Below, piece by piece: positions 54,139 through 63,114 of a stretch of 64,000 nt of DNA. The notes under the pieces were generated by a model. It had not been told where the DNA came from and made no database searches. It saw nothing but the letters and a program-made list of their open reading frames with translations. The stretch is from the NCBI GenBank assembly GCA_016795385.1, contig JAEUHI010000061.1:58019-122018 (forward strand), in the 5' to 3' direction. Position 1 is the first letter of the stretch. Every line of letters starts with the position of its first letter. This stretch comes from Verrucomicrobiales bacterium. Lineage in GTDB: Bacteria > Verrucomicrobiota > Verrucomicrobiia > Verrucomicrobiales > DEV007. The position numbers and the translations under genes were made by a program.

Positions 54139-54612
54139 GTGCAATCCACCGCCCGTTCGCAACCGGGCCGGACGGAAGTCGATGAGGCCGACCTGCCGTG
54201 TTTCATCCGGCAACTCTTCAACGACGGGCGAGCCCGCGATCGGGCATCCGCTCTACGGGAACTGGCTCGCTTGCTCGGCCACCAACGCCTCGGCCCGCGC
54301 GTGCGCCTCTCCCTGGAGTCCGCCCTCCGCACCGCGGTCCGGCGCGGCATCCTTCAGAACGTCCGCGGCGAACTATCCCTCTACGCCCGCTCCGTCACGG
54401 ATTGCGACGCCGCCTTCCTCAAATCCCAGTTCCTCGCTGCCATCGGCCGAGCCTGGATCACGCGGCAAGAGGCCAGTCGGTGTTTTGCCCGATGGTTGGG
54501 CTACCGGCGCACCGGCCCGCACCTTGAAACATCGGCGCGATCCTGCATCAACAGCCTCCTCCGCTCCGGCCACCTCGAAAAGAACGGGTCGGATTGGATT
54601 CGTCGCGCATGA
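54139..54612 (+). CDS. Hypothetical protein with two winged-helix-like repeats
   Basis: 157 residues from the GTG at 54,139. The frame is open to 53,959 (ATG at 54,016), but those starts overlap the methyltransferase and run through the hairpin, giving an Arg-rich segment unlikely to be native. The sequence contains two similar halves: LARLLGHQRLGPRVRLSLES...RRGIL and FARWLGYRRTGPHLETSARS...RSGHL. Each looks like a helix-turn-helix or winged-helix unit of the sort found at the C terminus of some large helicases (DUF3320-like); this is a weak match by eye. Its stop codon overlaps the next ATG, so it is translationally coupled to the DUF3800 gene. It may be a DNA-binding adaptor or regulator of the cluster. 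Confidence 0.6.
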   Translation: MQSTARSQPGRTEVDEADLPCFIRQLFNDGRARDRASALRELARLLGHQRLGPRVRLSLESALRTAVRRGILQNVRGELSLYARSVTDCDAAFLKSQFLAAIGRAWITRQEASRCFARWLGYRRTGPHLETSARSCINSLLRSGHLEKNGSDWIRRA

Positions 54613-55508
54613 GCGAGGACTCTTCCACGAAACAGGGTGACTTCTGCCACCTCTACGTCGATGAGGCCGGCACGCCCGACATCTTCGACGCCAAGGGGCG
54701 CGTCAACATCGGCAACTCCGGCTGCTCCCGCTTTTTTCTTCTCGGCATGCTGGAGGTGGCGAATCCGACAACTGTCGCCGACGCGCTCAAGCATCTGCGG
54801 GAATCGATGATCGGCGATCCCTATTTCGCCTCGGCCGAGTCCTTCAAACCCGAGCGCAAGAAGACTGCCCTGCTCCTGCACGCGAAGGACGATCTGCCCG
54901 AGGTGCGGGTGAAGGTCTTCGATCTGCTCCGTTCCTTCGGGTCCGCTCTGCGGTTCCGCGCCGTCGTCTGCGACAAGGAAGCGATCCGGATCCGGGAAGT
55001 GAAGAAGCGCGAGGCCTCACCCGGCTACCGCTACGATCCCGATGCGCTCTACGATGAACTGGCCCGCAGTCTACTCGGGAAATTCAGCCGCATGGCCGAT
55101 GGCTATCACCTGATGATCGCCAAACGGGGGAACCGAGACCGGAACGCCGCCCTCCTCGGCGCGTTGGAACAGGCCGAAGCGGACTTCGCGGAGAGCTTCG
55201 GATTCTCTCGAGGCGGAATCGACGCGTGGCAAACCGTCATCACCAATCCGCGCGAAACGATCTGCCTGCAGGCCGCGGACTACTTTCTGTGGGCTCTGCA
55301 GCGATTCTACGAACCCCGCATTCACCCCGAAACCGGAGAGGTCACCCACGAGGTCCGCTACCTGAACGCGGTCTGGCCGCAGGTGAGCCAGATCCACGAT
55401 CTCCATTTCGGCCCCGCTCACGGCACGTTCTTCACCCCTTCGACCCCCTTGACTCTCGAAGCCCGCTTCGGACCCAAGCCCCCGAAAAAGAAAAAGCCGC
55501 ACGTATAG
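54609..55508 (+). CDS. DUF3800 domain protein
   Basis: 299 residues from the ATG at 54,609, which overlaps the previous stop (ATGA). A TTG 15 bp earlier is also in frame but less likely. The DUF3800 hallmarks are the N-terminal strand FCHLYVDEAGTPD with its acidic pair, and a C-terminal LQAADYFLWALQRF (Q-x-A-D motif). DUF3800 proteins are proposed to have an RNase H-like fold with possible metal-dependent nuclease activity, and they often sit beside restriction or other defence genes. Here it is the last gene of the restriction-like cluster. Whether it is an effector or an accessory nuclease cannot be told from the sequence. Confidence 0.82.
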   Translation: MSEDSSTKQGDFCHLYVDEAGTPDIFDAKGRVNIGNSGCSRFFLLGMLEVANPTTVADALKHLRESMIGDPYFASAESFKPERKKTALLLHAKDDLPEVRVKVFDLLRSFGSALRFRAVVCDKEAIRIREVKKREASPGYRYDPDALYDELARSLLGKFSRMADGYHLMIAKRGNRDRNAALLGALEQAEADFAESFGFSRGGIDAWQTVITNPRETICLQAADYFLWALQRFYEPRIHPETGEVTHEVRYLNAVWPQVSQIHDLHFGPAHGTFFTPSTPLTLEARFGPKPPKKKKPHV

Positions 55509-55676
55509 GAACCTTTCGGGCTCTCACGGCGCGGGGCCGAGTTTCGCGTGCAGCTTTCAAAGGTTCTCCGATCCCGATTTGAATGTAAAGAGAAAATTGC
55601 CTCACTCCCTTGAAGCCGGCCCCGGCCCGACCTGCTTTTCCGTCGTAAGATCGAAACTTCGCACACTCCCTTCCCC

Positions 55677-58439
55677 ATGCCCCCGCTCCGCTCGCTCCTC
55701 CTTTCCCTCCTCCTCCCCCTCGGCCTCGGCGCCGCCGACCGCCCCGACCTCGTCGTTTTCCTCTCCGACGACCACACTTGGCGCGACTCCTCGGTCTACG
55801 GATCGCCCGACATCCGCACCCCGAACATGGATCGGCTCGCCGCCGCGGGCATGACCTTCGACCGCGCCTACGTCGCCTCGCCCTCCTGTGCGCCGAGCCG
55901 GGCCGCGCTGCTGACGGGACTGTGGCCGGCGAAGAATGGTGCCGAGGCGAACCACTCGCGGCCGCGGGCCGATCTGAAAAAGTTGCCCGCTTACCTCCAG
56001 GAGCTCGGCTACGAGGTCGTCTCCTTCGGCAAGGTCGGCCACTACAAACAAACGCCGGAATACGGTTTCGACCTCGCGAAGCATTTCAATTACCACGAGG
56101 ACATCGCCATCCCCGAGGCGGTGAAATGGCTGCGCGAACGGAAGAGCGAGAAGCCCCTCTGCCTCTTTGTCGGATCAAACTGGCCCCACGTCCCCTGGCC
56201 GGAGGAGACGGAGGGCATCGATCCGGCGAAGCTCGTCCTGCCACCCTATCATGTCGACAATCCCACGACCCGCGCGTGGCGCGCGAAGTATGTCGCCGCG
56301 ATCGCCGAGCTCGATCGCGAGCTCGGGCTCGTCTACGACACCGTGCGGGAAGTGCTGGGCGAAGACACCTTTTTCCTCCACACCAGCGACCACGGGGCGC
56401 AGTGGCCCTTCGGGAAGTGGACGCTCTACGAGGATGGCGTCCGCACGCCTCTGCTCGTGAGCTGGCCGGGACGGATCGCGGCGAACCAGCGCACCGAGGC
56501 GATGGTCTCGTGGATCGACATCCTCCCGACCCTGCTCGAGGCGGCGGGAGGCACCGCGCCAGCGGAGATCGACGGACGTTCCTTCCTGCCCGTGCTCGAG
56601 GGCAAAGCGGCGAAACATCGCGACTTCATCTACACCACCCACAGCGGCGACGGGAATTTCAACGTCTACCCGATGCGCGGCGTCATCGACGAGGCCGGCG
56701 ACAAATACATCCGCAACCTGCATCCGGAGTTCCGCTTCCTCTCGCACGTCACCAAAAACACCGGCGACAGCGGCTACTGGGATTCGTGGCTCGACAGTGC
56801 CGTCTCCGATGCGAAGGCGCGGGCGATCGTGGAGGCCTACCAGACGCGCCCCGCCGCGGAACTCTATCAAACCACCCGCGATCCGTGGGAGCGCGACAAC
56901 CTCGCGACCGATCCCCACCACGCCGAGCGGCTCGACGAACTCTCCGCCAAACTCGATGGCTGGATGGCGGAGACGAAAGATCCGCAGACCGTCTTCGGCG
57001 AGCCGGTACGGATCGCGACAGAGAAACGCCCCAACGTCGTAATGGTCTTCGTCGATGACATGGGCTGGGGTGATCTCTCCTGCTTCGGCAACACGGAGAT
57101 CCAGACCGAAGCGCTCGACCAGCTCGCCGCCGAGGGGATGCGTTTCACGCGCTTTTATGTGAATTCGCCGATCTGCTCGCCCTCACGCACCGCCCTCACG
57201 ACGGGACAATACCCGCAACGCTGGCGCATCAACTCCTACCTCGACAATCGCCAGCGCAACCACGAGCGCGGCGTGGCGCAATGGCTCGACCCGACCGCAC
57301 CGGTGCTGGCGCGCGAGCTGCGCAAGTCCGGCTATGCCACGGGTCATTTCGGCAAATGGCACCTGGGCGGGCAGCGCGACGTGGCCAACGCTCCGCCCAT
57401 CGCCGACTATGGCTTCGACCGCAGCCTGACGAACTTCGAAGGCATGGGCGCGAAGCTGCTGCCGCTGACCGTGACCCCGCAGCAACCGGAGCCCAAAAAA
57501 ATCTGGGCCGACGCGGTGAACCTCGGCGAGCCGGTCACCTGGACGATGCGCCCGGAGATCACCGGTGGTTTTGTCAGGGAGGCGATCCGCTTCATCGACC
57601 GCGCCGGAGCGACAGGGCAGCCTTTCTTCGTGAACGTCTGGCCGGACGATCCGCACGGGCCTTGGTTCCCCTCGCTCGAGAAGTGGTCCGACGACAAACG
57701 GAAACGTTACCTCGGCGTCGTTGATGAGATGGACGAGCAGCTCGCTCCCCTCTTCGAACGCATCCGCCGGGATCCGGACCTGCGGGAGAACACGCTCGTG
57801 ATCTTCTGCTCCGACAACGGCCACGAAGCCGGGGCCGGTAGTGGCGGCGGGCTGCGCGGGGCGAAGACCTGGCTCTACGAAGGAGGGATCCGCTCGCCAC
57901 TCATCGTCTGGGGACCCGGACTGATGGCCGCGGACAGCGCCGGCACCGCGGACCTCGAATCGGTCTTCTGCGCTCTCGACTTGAACCGCTCCCTTTACAC
58001 CCTGACAAACACACCTCTTCCCGCCGGCGTGGCGCTCGACGGCGAGGATGTGATCGGCACGATCCTCGGCAAGGAAAAGAAGAGCCGCAAAGCACCGATT
58101 TTCTATCGACGCCCTCCCGACCGCCCCGGCTTCGGCCACGGCCTGCCCGATCAGGACAATCCCGATCTCGGTGTGGTCGACGGGAATTGGAAATACCTCG
58201 TCAATCTCGACGGCAGCGATCCGCAGCTCTACGATCTCGGGAAGGATCCCGAAGAATCCAGAAACCTCGTGAGCGAAAATCCCGAAGCGGCGACACGTCT
58301 CCGCGAAGCCGTCTTCGCGTGGAACGCGACCCTGCCCAAGGATACCGTCGACCCCGCCTTCCAACCCGGCCCCCTGCCCGAGGGGCCGAAGGGCGGCAAA
58401 GCCAAAGGCAAGTCCAAAACCAAGGGGAAAGCGAAATGA
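55677..58439 (+). CDS. Exported protein with two tandem sulfatase domains
   Basis: 920 residues in one frame. A signal peptide (MPPLRSLLLSLLLPLGLGAA) is followed by two full type I sulfatase domains. Domain 1 (about 22-440) has LVVFLSDDHTW (metal-binding Asp pair) and SCAPSRAALLTG, with Cys71 as the residue converted to formylglycine. Domain 2 (about 447-890) has VVMVFVDDMGWGD, ICSPSRTALTTG with Cys500, GHFGKWHLGG and FCSDNGHEAGAG. Domain 1 resembles heparan N-sulfatase-like enzymes; domain 2 resembles arylsulfatase A-like enzymes. The C terminus is a Lys/Gly tail (GKAKGKSKTKGKAK). It probably removes sulfate from sulfated polysaccharides in the periplasm or outside the cell, perhaps at two positions of one substrate. 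A formylglycine-generating enzyme is not in the window. The stop overlaps the next start. Confidence 0.88.
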   Translation: MPPLRSLLLSLLLPLGLGAADRPDLVVFLSDDHTWRDSSVYGSPDIRTPNMDRLAAAGMTFDRAYVASPSCAPSRAALLTGLWPAKNGAEANHSRPRADLKKLPAYLQELGYEVVSFGKVGHYKQTPEYGFDLAKHFNYHEDIAIPEAVKWLRERKSEKPLCLFVGSNWPHVPWPEETEGIDPAKLVLPPYHVDNPTTRAWRAKYVAAIAELDRELGLVYDTVREVLGEDTFFLHTSDHGAQWPFGKWTLYEDGVRTPLLVSWPGRIAANQRTEAMVSWIDILPTLLEAAGGTAPAEIDGRSFLPVLEGKAAKHRDFIYTTHSGDGNFNVYPMRGVIDEAGDKYIRNLHPEFRFLSHVTKNTGDSGYWDSWLDSAVSDAKARAIVEAYQTRPAAELYQTTRDPWERDNLATDPHHAERLDELSAKLDGWMAETKDPQTVFGEPVRIATEKRPNVVMVFVDDMGWGDLSCFGNTEIQTEALDQLAAEGMRFTRFYVNSPICSPSRTALTTGQYPQRWRINSYLDNRQRNHERGVAQWLDPTAPVLARELRKSGYATGHFGKWHLGGQRDVANAPPIADYGFDRSLTNFEGMGAKLLPLTVTPQQPEPKKIWADAVNLGEPVTWTMRPEITGGFVREAIRFIDRAGATGQPFFVNVWPDDPHGPWFPSLEKWSDDKRKRYLGVVDEMDEQLAPLFERIRRDPDLRENTLVIFCSDNGHEAGAGSGGGLRGAKTWLYEGGIRSPLIVWGPGLMAADSAGTADLESVFCALDLNRSLYTLTNTPLPAGVALDGEDVIGTILGKEKKSRKAPIFYRRPPDRPGFGHGLPDQDNPDLGVVDGNWKYLVNLDGSDPQLYDLGKDPEESRNLVSENPEAATRLREAVFAWNATLPKDTVDPAFQPGPLPEGPKGGKAKGKSKTKGKAK

Positions 58440-59962
58440 AGCGCGAGCCCCGCCCCGTATCCTCTCACATGACACGAATGAAAACGTCATCCCCATTTCT
58501 CCGCGCGCTGATTCTCGCCTTCCCTTTGCTCCCGTTGCTGTCCGCGGCGGATCGCCCCAATATCGTCCTCGTCGTCTCCGACGATCTCGGTTACGGCGAC
58601 CTCGCCTGCTATGGCGCGAAGGACATCCGGACGCCGAACCTCGACCGCTTCGCGAGTGAGGGAATGCGTTTCACGTCCTGCTACGCCGCCCATGGGAACT
58701 GCTCGCCCTCCCGCACCGCTTTGATGACCGGGCGCACTCCGACCCGTGTCGGTGTCCGCAACTGGATCCCGGAGGAGGCACCCGTCCACGTCCCCCGCAG
58801 CGAGATCACGATCGCCACCCTGCTGCGCGACGCCGGCTACGCGACCTGCCTCTCGGGCAAGTGGCATCTCAACGGTGAATTCAACCAGCCGACGCAGCCG
58901 CAACCGGATGACCACGGTTTCGACCACTGGTTTGCAACGCAGAACAACGCCCATCCCAATCACCGGAACCCCGTCAACTTCGTCCGCAACGGCGGGGAGG
59001 TCGGGGAGCTCGAAGGTTACGCGGCCCCTCTCGTCGCTGAAGAAGCCGTGCGATGGCTGGACGCCCGCGACGCCTCGAAACCCTTCTTTCTCTACATCGC
59101 CTTCCACGAACCGCACGAGCCGATCGCGAGCGATCCGAAGTATGCCGCGCTCTATCCCCACGACGATCCCGCCTACAGCGCCCACCACGGCAACATCACG
59201 CAGATGGATGACGCTTTCGGACGTGTCATGAAGGCGATCGACGACAAGGGACTGCGCGAGGAGACCCTCGTGTTTTTCACGAGCGACAACGGTCCCGCCA
59301 TCACCGCCCAACATCCCCATGGATCGGCCGGTCCGCTCCGGGACAAAAAAGGTTCGCTCTGGGAAGGTGGCATCCGCGTGCCCGGTATCCTGCGCTGGCC
59401 TGGCAAGGTCGCACCGGGCACCACCAGCGACGAACCGGTCAGCGGGGTCGATTTTCTCCCCATGATCTGTGAGTTGGCCGCGATCGAGGCACCGCGGGAT
59501 CGTGTCATCGACGGTGCGAGCTGGCTGCCCGCGCTCGAAGGCGGCACGATCGATCGCCGGACGCCCCTCTATTGGCATTTCTACCGCGCTTCGGGCGAGC
59601 CGAAGATCGCGATGCGCGTCGGCGATTGGAAAATCCTCGCCACCCTCGACAAGGTGCCGGCCCGCGGCAACGACATCACCGACGAAGACGAGCGCGATTT
59701 CAAAGCCGCGATGCCCGGGCGCTATTTCCTCTATCACCTCGGCCGGGACATCGGCGAGACGACCGACCTCGCCGCCACCGAACCGGAAAAGCTCGCGGAA
59801 TTAAAGGCGCTGCTCGACGCGAAATATCTCGAAGTCCGCGACGCCTCTCCCGGCTGGCCCGCGTGGAAATTCACCGGTGCCGAGGGCAGAAAGATCGTGT
59901 GGCCCGACTACGCGAAACCCAAGGGCAAAGGCAAGGCTCCGGCCAAAGCCAAGGGCGAATGA
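58436..59962 (+). CDS. Exported type I sulfatase
   Basis: 508 residues from the ATG at 58,436, which overlaps the preceding stop (ATGA) and has AAGGGG 8 nt upstream, one of the few Shine-Dalgarno-like sites here. ATGs at 58,469 and 58,478 would give a shorter, more usual signal peptide (MKTSSPFLRALILAFPLLPLL) and cannot be excluded. Motifs are IVLVVSDDLGYGDL (metal ligands), NCSPSRTALMTGR with the formylglycine cysteine at residue 89, CLSGKWHL, and FFTSDNGPAI. The fold is arylsulfatase-like and it is coupled to the double sulfatase. It ends in a Lys-rich tail (KPKGKGKAPAKAKGE) like that of its neighbour. The predicted substrate is a sulfated glycan ester; the exact one is unknown. Confidence 0.9.
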   Translation: MKREPRPVSSHMTRMKTSSPFLRALILAFPLLPLLSAADRPNIVLVVSDDLGYGDLACYGAKDIRTPNLDRFASEGMRFTSCYAAHGNCSPSRTALMTGRTPTRVGVRNWIPEEAPVHVPRSEITIATLLRDAGYATCLSGKWHLNGEFNQPTQPQPDDHGFDHWFATQNNAHPNHRNPVNFVRNGGEVGELEGYAAPLVAEEAVRWLDARDASKPFFLYIAFHEPHEPIASDPKYAALYPHDDPAYSAHHGNITQMDDAFGRVMKAIDDKGLREETLVFFTSDNGPAITAQHPHGSAGPLRDKKGSLWEGGIRVPGILRWPGKVAPGTTSDEPVSGVDFLPMICELAAIEAPRDRVIDGASWLPALEGGTIDRRTPLYWHFYRASGEPKIAMRVGDWKILATLDKVPARGNDITDEDERDFKAAMPGRYFLYHLGRDIGETTDLAATEPEKLAELKALLDAKYLEVRDASPGWPAWKFTGAEGRKIVWPDYAKPKGKGKAPAKAKGE

Positions 59963-60025
59963 GATTTCCCGGGGGGGATCCCGGCTGCAGGCGCCGGATC
60001 CGGCGAATCCTGCCCGGATTCGTCG

Positions 60026-60054
60026 CTGACATTGGCGGGGGAATCGCTTATCAG
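60026..60054 (+). promoter_or_regulatory. Candidate promoter for the WD40-caspase gene
   Basis: CTGACA (60,026-60,031), a 17-bp spacer and TATCAG (60,049-60,054), 34 bp before the chosen ATG at 60,089. A 12-bp palindrome GCCGGATCCGGC lies just upstream at 59,992-60,003. Confidence 0.4.
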
Positions 60055-60088
60055 TCTGCCAGTGTTCCGGCGAATCCGGATTCCTTCC

Positions 60089-63085
60089 ATGTCCTTCCCA
60101 CGCCACGTCCGCGGCCTCATCTTCCTCGTGTCCTGTTGTGCCATGCTCGCCACGGCGCAGGATTCCCCTCCCCAATTGCTGATCGATCCGCAAGGACACT
60201 CGAATGCCGTGTGGCGGATGGTCTTTCGTCCCTCGACCGACGAACTCATCACGGTGGGCGACAAATCGATCCGCTTCTGGGATCTCGAGTCGGGCGAGCT
60301 GGTGCGCACCCTGCGGGGCGAGATCGGCGAAGGATCGGCCGGTCAACTCCACGCGGCGGCCCTCTCGTCGGACGAGCGCTACCTCGCGGTGGGCGGCAGG
60401 GATGCCGGGAACACGATCCGCATCATCGATCTCGAAAGCGATCGTGTCGCCGCGGTCCTGAGAGGACATGAAAACACGATCCTCTGCCTCGATTTCAGTG
60501 ACGACGGCCTTTGGCTCGCCTCGGGCAGCATCGACACGGAGGTCCTCGTCTGGGATCTCTCCGGACTCGCCGACGCGGAGACCACCCTCGAGATCGCGGA
60601 GCCGGAGCAGCTCGATGCCCACGAGGAGCCCGTCTACGCCCTCGATTTCGCGCCCGATGGCCTGCGCCTCGTCACCGGCGGCGACGATGACCGCCTCATC
60701 CTCTGGCAGAGGGAGAGTCCCGAGGCGGGATTCGAGATCCTCGCGACCGGCACGGAGCACACCGACGATGTCTCCGCCGTGGCCTTTTCCCCGGGCGGGT
60801 CGCTGATCCTCTCCGGCGGCATGGACCACGTCCTCAATCTCTGGGATGGCGAGACCGGCGAATTCATGGAAACCACCGACGCCGATCTGGGATCGTCGAT
60901 CCATGCGATCGCCTTCTCGCCCGACGGCCAGCGCGCTTTGGTGAGCTCAGCCTCGGGGGTCGATGGAACCACGGCGATCTACGATCTGGCGACCAACACC
61001 CGTCTCGTCGAATTCGGCGAACACGACAACCGCGTCCGCACGGCCGTGTGGCATCCGGACCGGAATCTCGTGGCGACGGGCGGTGGCGATGATCACGACG
61101 TCTATCTCTGGCATCCCGACGCGGACGAGGACGCCGGCACCAAGGCGGGCGAGGTCGTGCATCACCTCGTCGGAGACGGCCGGGCCAATTGGTCGGTCGC
61201 CTTTCACGATACCCGTCCCGGCGTCGTCGCCTTCGGCCGCACCTTCGTGGCGGACAGGGAGATGCAAAACCAGCCGCTGGAGTACGCCTTCGACTTTTTC
61301 AATTTCGAATTCGTCGAGGATGGCGATTACACCCGCACCCTCGACTCGACCGGCGACGTCTCCCTTGAGAAAACCGATGAAAACACCCTCGCGATCGGGC
61401 CGGACGACCAGCTCGTCACCAATCGCAAGACCGATGGGATCATCCGGACGTTCACCTACCTCCCCGATGCCTCGGAGATCATCGTGGGCAGCAGCTTCCG
61501 CCTCACCGCCCTGTCCGCGGAGCCGAATGCCGAGGGAGTGCATGAGGAACTGCGCGAATACATCGGCCACCACGGCGAAGTGAAAGCCGTCTCCCCCTCG
61601 CCGGATGGTAGCCTTCTCGCCTCGGCCTCGGATGACCAGACCGTGCGCCTCTGGAACGTCGCGACCGGCGAGCTGTTGGCGAGTCTCTTCGTCACCGAGG
61701 ATCGCGAATGGGTCTGCTGGACCCCCTCCGGCCATTACCACGCCTCCCCCGGCGGCGAGCGCTACATCGGCTGGCATTTCAATCGCGGCATCGGTCAGCT
61801 CGGCGAGTTTTTCCCCAGCTACGTCTTCCGCGAAGCCTTTCACCGCCCCGATCTCGTCGCGGAAACGGTGCGGCTCGGCGGCTTCTCCGCGGCGCTCGGC
61901 GACACCGGGGCCGAGGAGGTGGACATCGATGCGATGCTGCCTCCGCGCATCGAGTGGATCTCGCCCGTCCGTGCCCGCGGTGCCCGGGAGGGCGGCAGCA
62001 TCACCGTCCAGGCCCGGCTCCATTCACCGAATGGCGAGCTCAGCGAGCTGAAGCTGCTCCTCAACGGCAAAGCCATCCACCACTACGAACTTTCCGACGG
62101 CACCGAGTTTTCCTACGAGGAAACGATCGAGCTGAATCCCGGCGAAAACCGGCTCGCGATCTACGCGAGCAACGTCCACTCCGGCTACACCAGCGACGAG
62201 CGCGTCATCCGCGTCGCGGCGGACCAGACCGACTCCCCCGCCCCGGCCTCACCGACGGCAGGCGACGACGGACTCGAGGACTTGCTGAAGCCGAATCTCT
62301 ACATGCTCGCCGTGGGTGTCAGCGATTTCGCGAACGGCGAAATCTCCGATCTCGAATACTGTGACGACGACGCCACCGCCATGGCCGAATTTTTCGCCGG
62401 ACAGGAAGGCGGGCTTTTCGCGAAGACCGAGATCCGTCTGCTGACCAACGAAGAGGCGACCGAGGCGGCCATCCAGGAGGGGCTCGACTGGCTCGAGAAA
62501 AGCGCCACGCAGAAAGATTTCGTCGTGCTCTTCCTCGCATCGCACGGGATGAACGATGAGAAAGGGAAATTCTACATGATCCCGCACGACTGCGATCCGG
62601 AGAGCCTGCGCAGCTCCGCGGTGGCCTGGGAGGACTTCGGCGAGATCCTCGGGAATCTCCCCAGCCGCGTCCTCATGTTCCTCGATACCTGCCACTCCGG
62701 CCGGCTCGGGGCGAATCTTTTCACCATGGCGAACAAGGGCAACACCCGCTCGATCGGAGGTCTGAAATCCGCCTTCGACAACAGCGAGGCCATCCGCGAA
62801 CTGACCAGCGACGAAGTCGGCGTCGTCATCATGGCCGCCTCGACCGGCAACGAATCGAGCCTCGAAAATCCGGAGTGGGGTCACGGGGCCTTCACCACGG
62901 GAGTGCTCGCCGGTCTGAAGGGCGGGGCCGATCTCAACGGCGACGGCATCGTCCACCTCATCGAACTCGATTTCTTCGTCGCCGAAAAAGTGAAGGAACT
63001 CACCGAAGGAGCGCAGCATCCCACCACCGTGAAACCCAGCACCATCTCACGTCTCCCGGTCGCGGCGGTGGTGGAAGAAGAGTGA
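60089..63085 (+). CDS. Exported WD40-repeat protein with caspase-like (peptidase C14) domain
   Basis: 998 residues from the ATG at 60,089 (signal peptide MSFPRHVRGLIFLVSCCAMLATAQ). An in-frame ATG at 60,032 would bury the signal. At least seven WD40 blades fill residues about 30-560, for example ILCLDFSDDGLWLASGS...VLVWDLSG and VKAVSPSPDGSLLASASDDQTVRLWN. A connector with WTPSGHYHASPGGERYIGWH is typical of bacterial WD40-caspase proteins. After a beta-sandwich-like region, the C-terminal 250 residues form a p20-type caspase domain with the His/Cys dyad intact: VLFLASHGM (His819) and MFLDTCHSG (Cys868). It is probably a secreted or periplasmic cysteine peptidase cleaving after basic residues, as prokaryotic metacaspase-like enzymes generally do. 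Export distinguishes it from the cytoplasmic defence caspases. It stands alone in its own transcription unit. Confidence 0.88.
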   Translation: MSFPRHVRGLIFLVSCCAMLATAQDSPPQLLIDPQGHSNAVWRMVFRPSTDELITVGDKSIRFWDLESGELVRTLRGEIGEGSAGQLHAAALSSDERYLAVGGRDAGNTIRIIDLESDRVAAVLRGHENTILCLDFSDDGLWLASGSIDTEVLVWDLSGLADAETTLEIAEPEQLDAHEEPVYALDFAPDGLRLVTGGDDDRLILWQRESPEAGFEILATGTEHTDDVSAVAFSPGGSLILSGGMDHVLNLWDGETGEFMETTDADLGSSIHAIAFSPDGQRALVSSASGVDGTTAIYDLATNTRLVEFGEHDNRVRTAVWHPDRNLVATGGGDDHDVYLWHPDADEDAGTKAGEVVHHLVGDGRANWSVAFHDTRPGVVAFGRTFVADREMQNQPLEYAFDFFNFEFVEDGDYTRTLDSTGDVSLEKTDENTLAIGPDDQLVTNRKTDGIIRTFTYLPDASEIIVGSSFRLTALSAEPNAEGVHEELREYIGHHGEVKAVSPSPDGSLLASASDDQTVRLWNVATGELLASLFVTEDREWVCWTPSGHYHASPGGERYIGWHFNRGIGQLGEFFPSYVFREAFHRPDLVAETVRLGGFSAALGDTGAEEVDIDAMLPPRIEWISPVRARGAREGGSITVQARLHSPNGELSELKLLLNGKAIHHYELSDGTEFSYEETIELNPGENRLAIYASNVHSGYTSDERVIRVAADQTDSPAPASPTAGDDGLEDLLKPNLYMLAVGVSDFANGEISDLEYCDDDATAMAEFFAGQEGGLFAKTEIRLLTNEEATEAAIQEGLDWLEKSATQKDFVVLFLASHGMNDEKGKFYMIPHDCDPESLRSSAVAWEDFGEILGNLPSRVLMFLDTCHSGRLGANLFTMANKGNTRSIGGLKSAFDNSEAIRELTSDEVGVVIMAASTGNESSLENPEWGHGAFTTGVLAGLKGGADLNGDGIVHLIELDFFVAEKVKELTEGAQHPTTVKPSTISRLPVAAVVEEE

Positions 63086-63114
63086 GAGATCGGGGAGCGG
63101 GGCCCTGGGGAACT

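Noticed and set aside
46801..55508. Calling the cluster a DISARM system
   Set aside because: PLD, SNF2-type helicase and adenine methylase domains are present, but I see no DrmA-type helicase and no DUF1998 (DrmB) protein, and the methylase has an ISP-type specificity domain.
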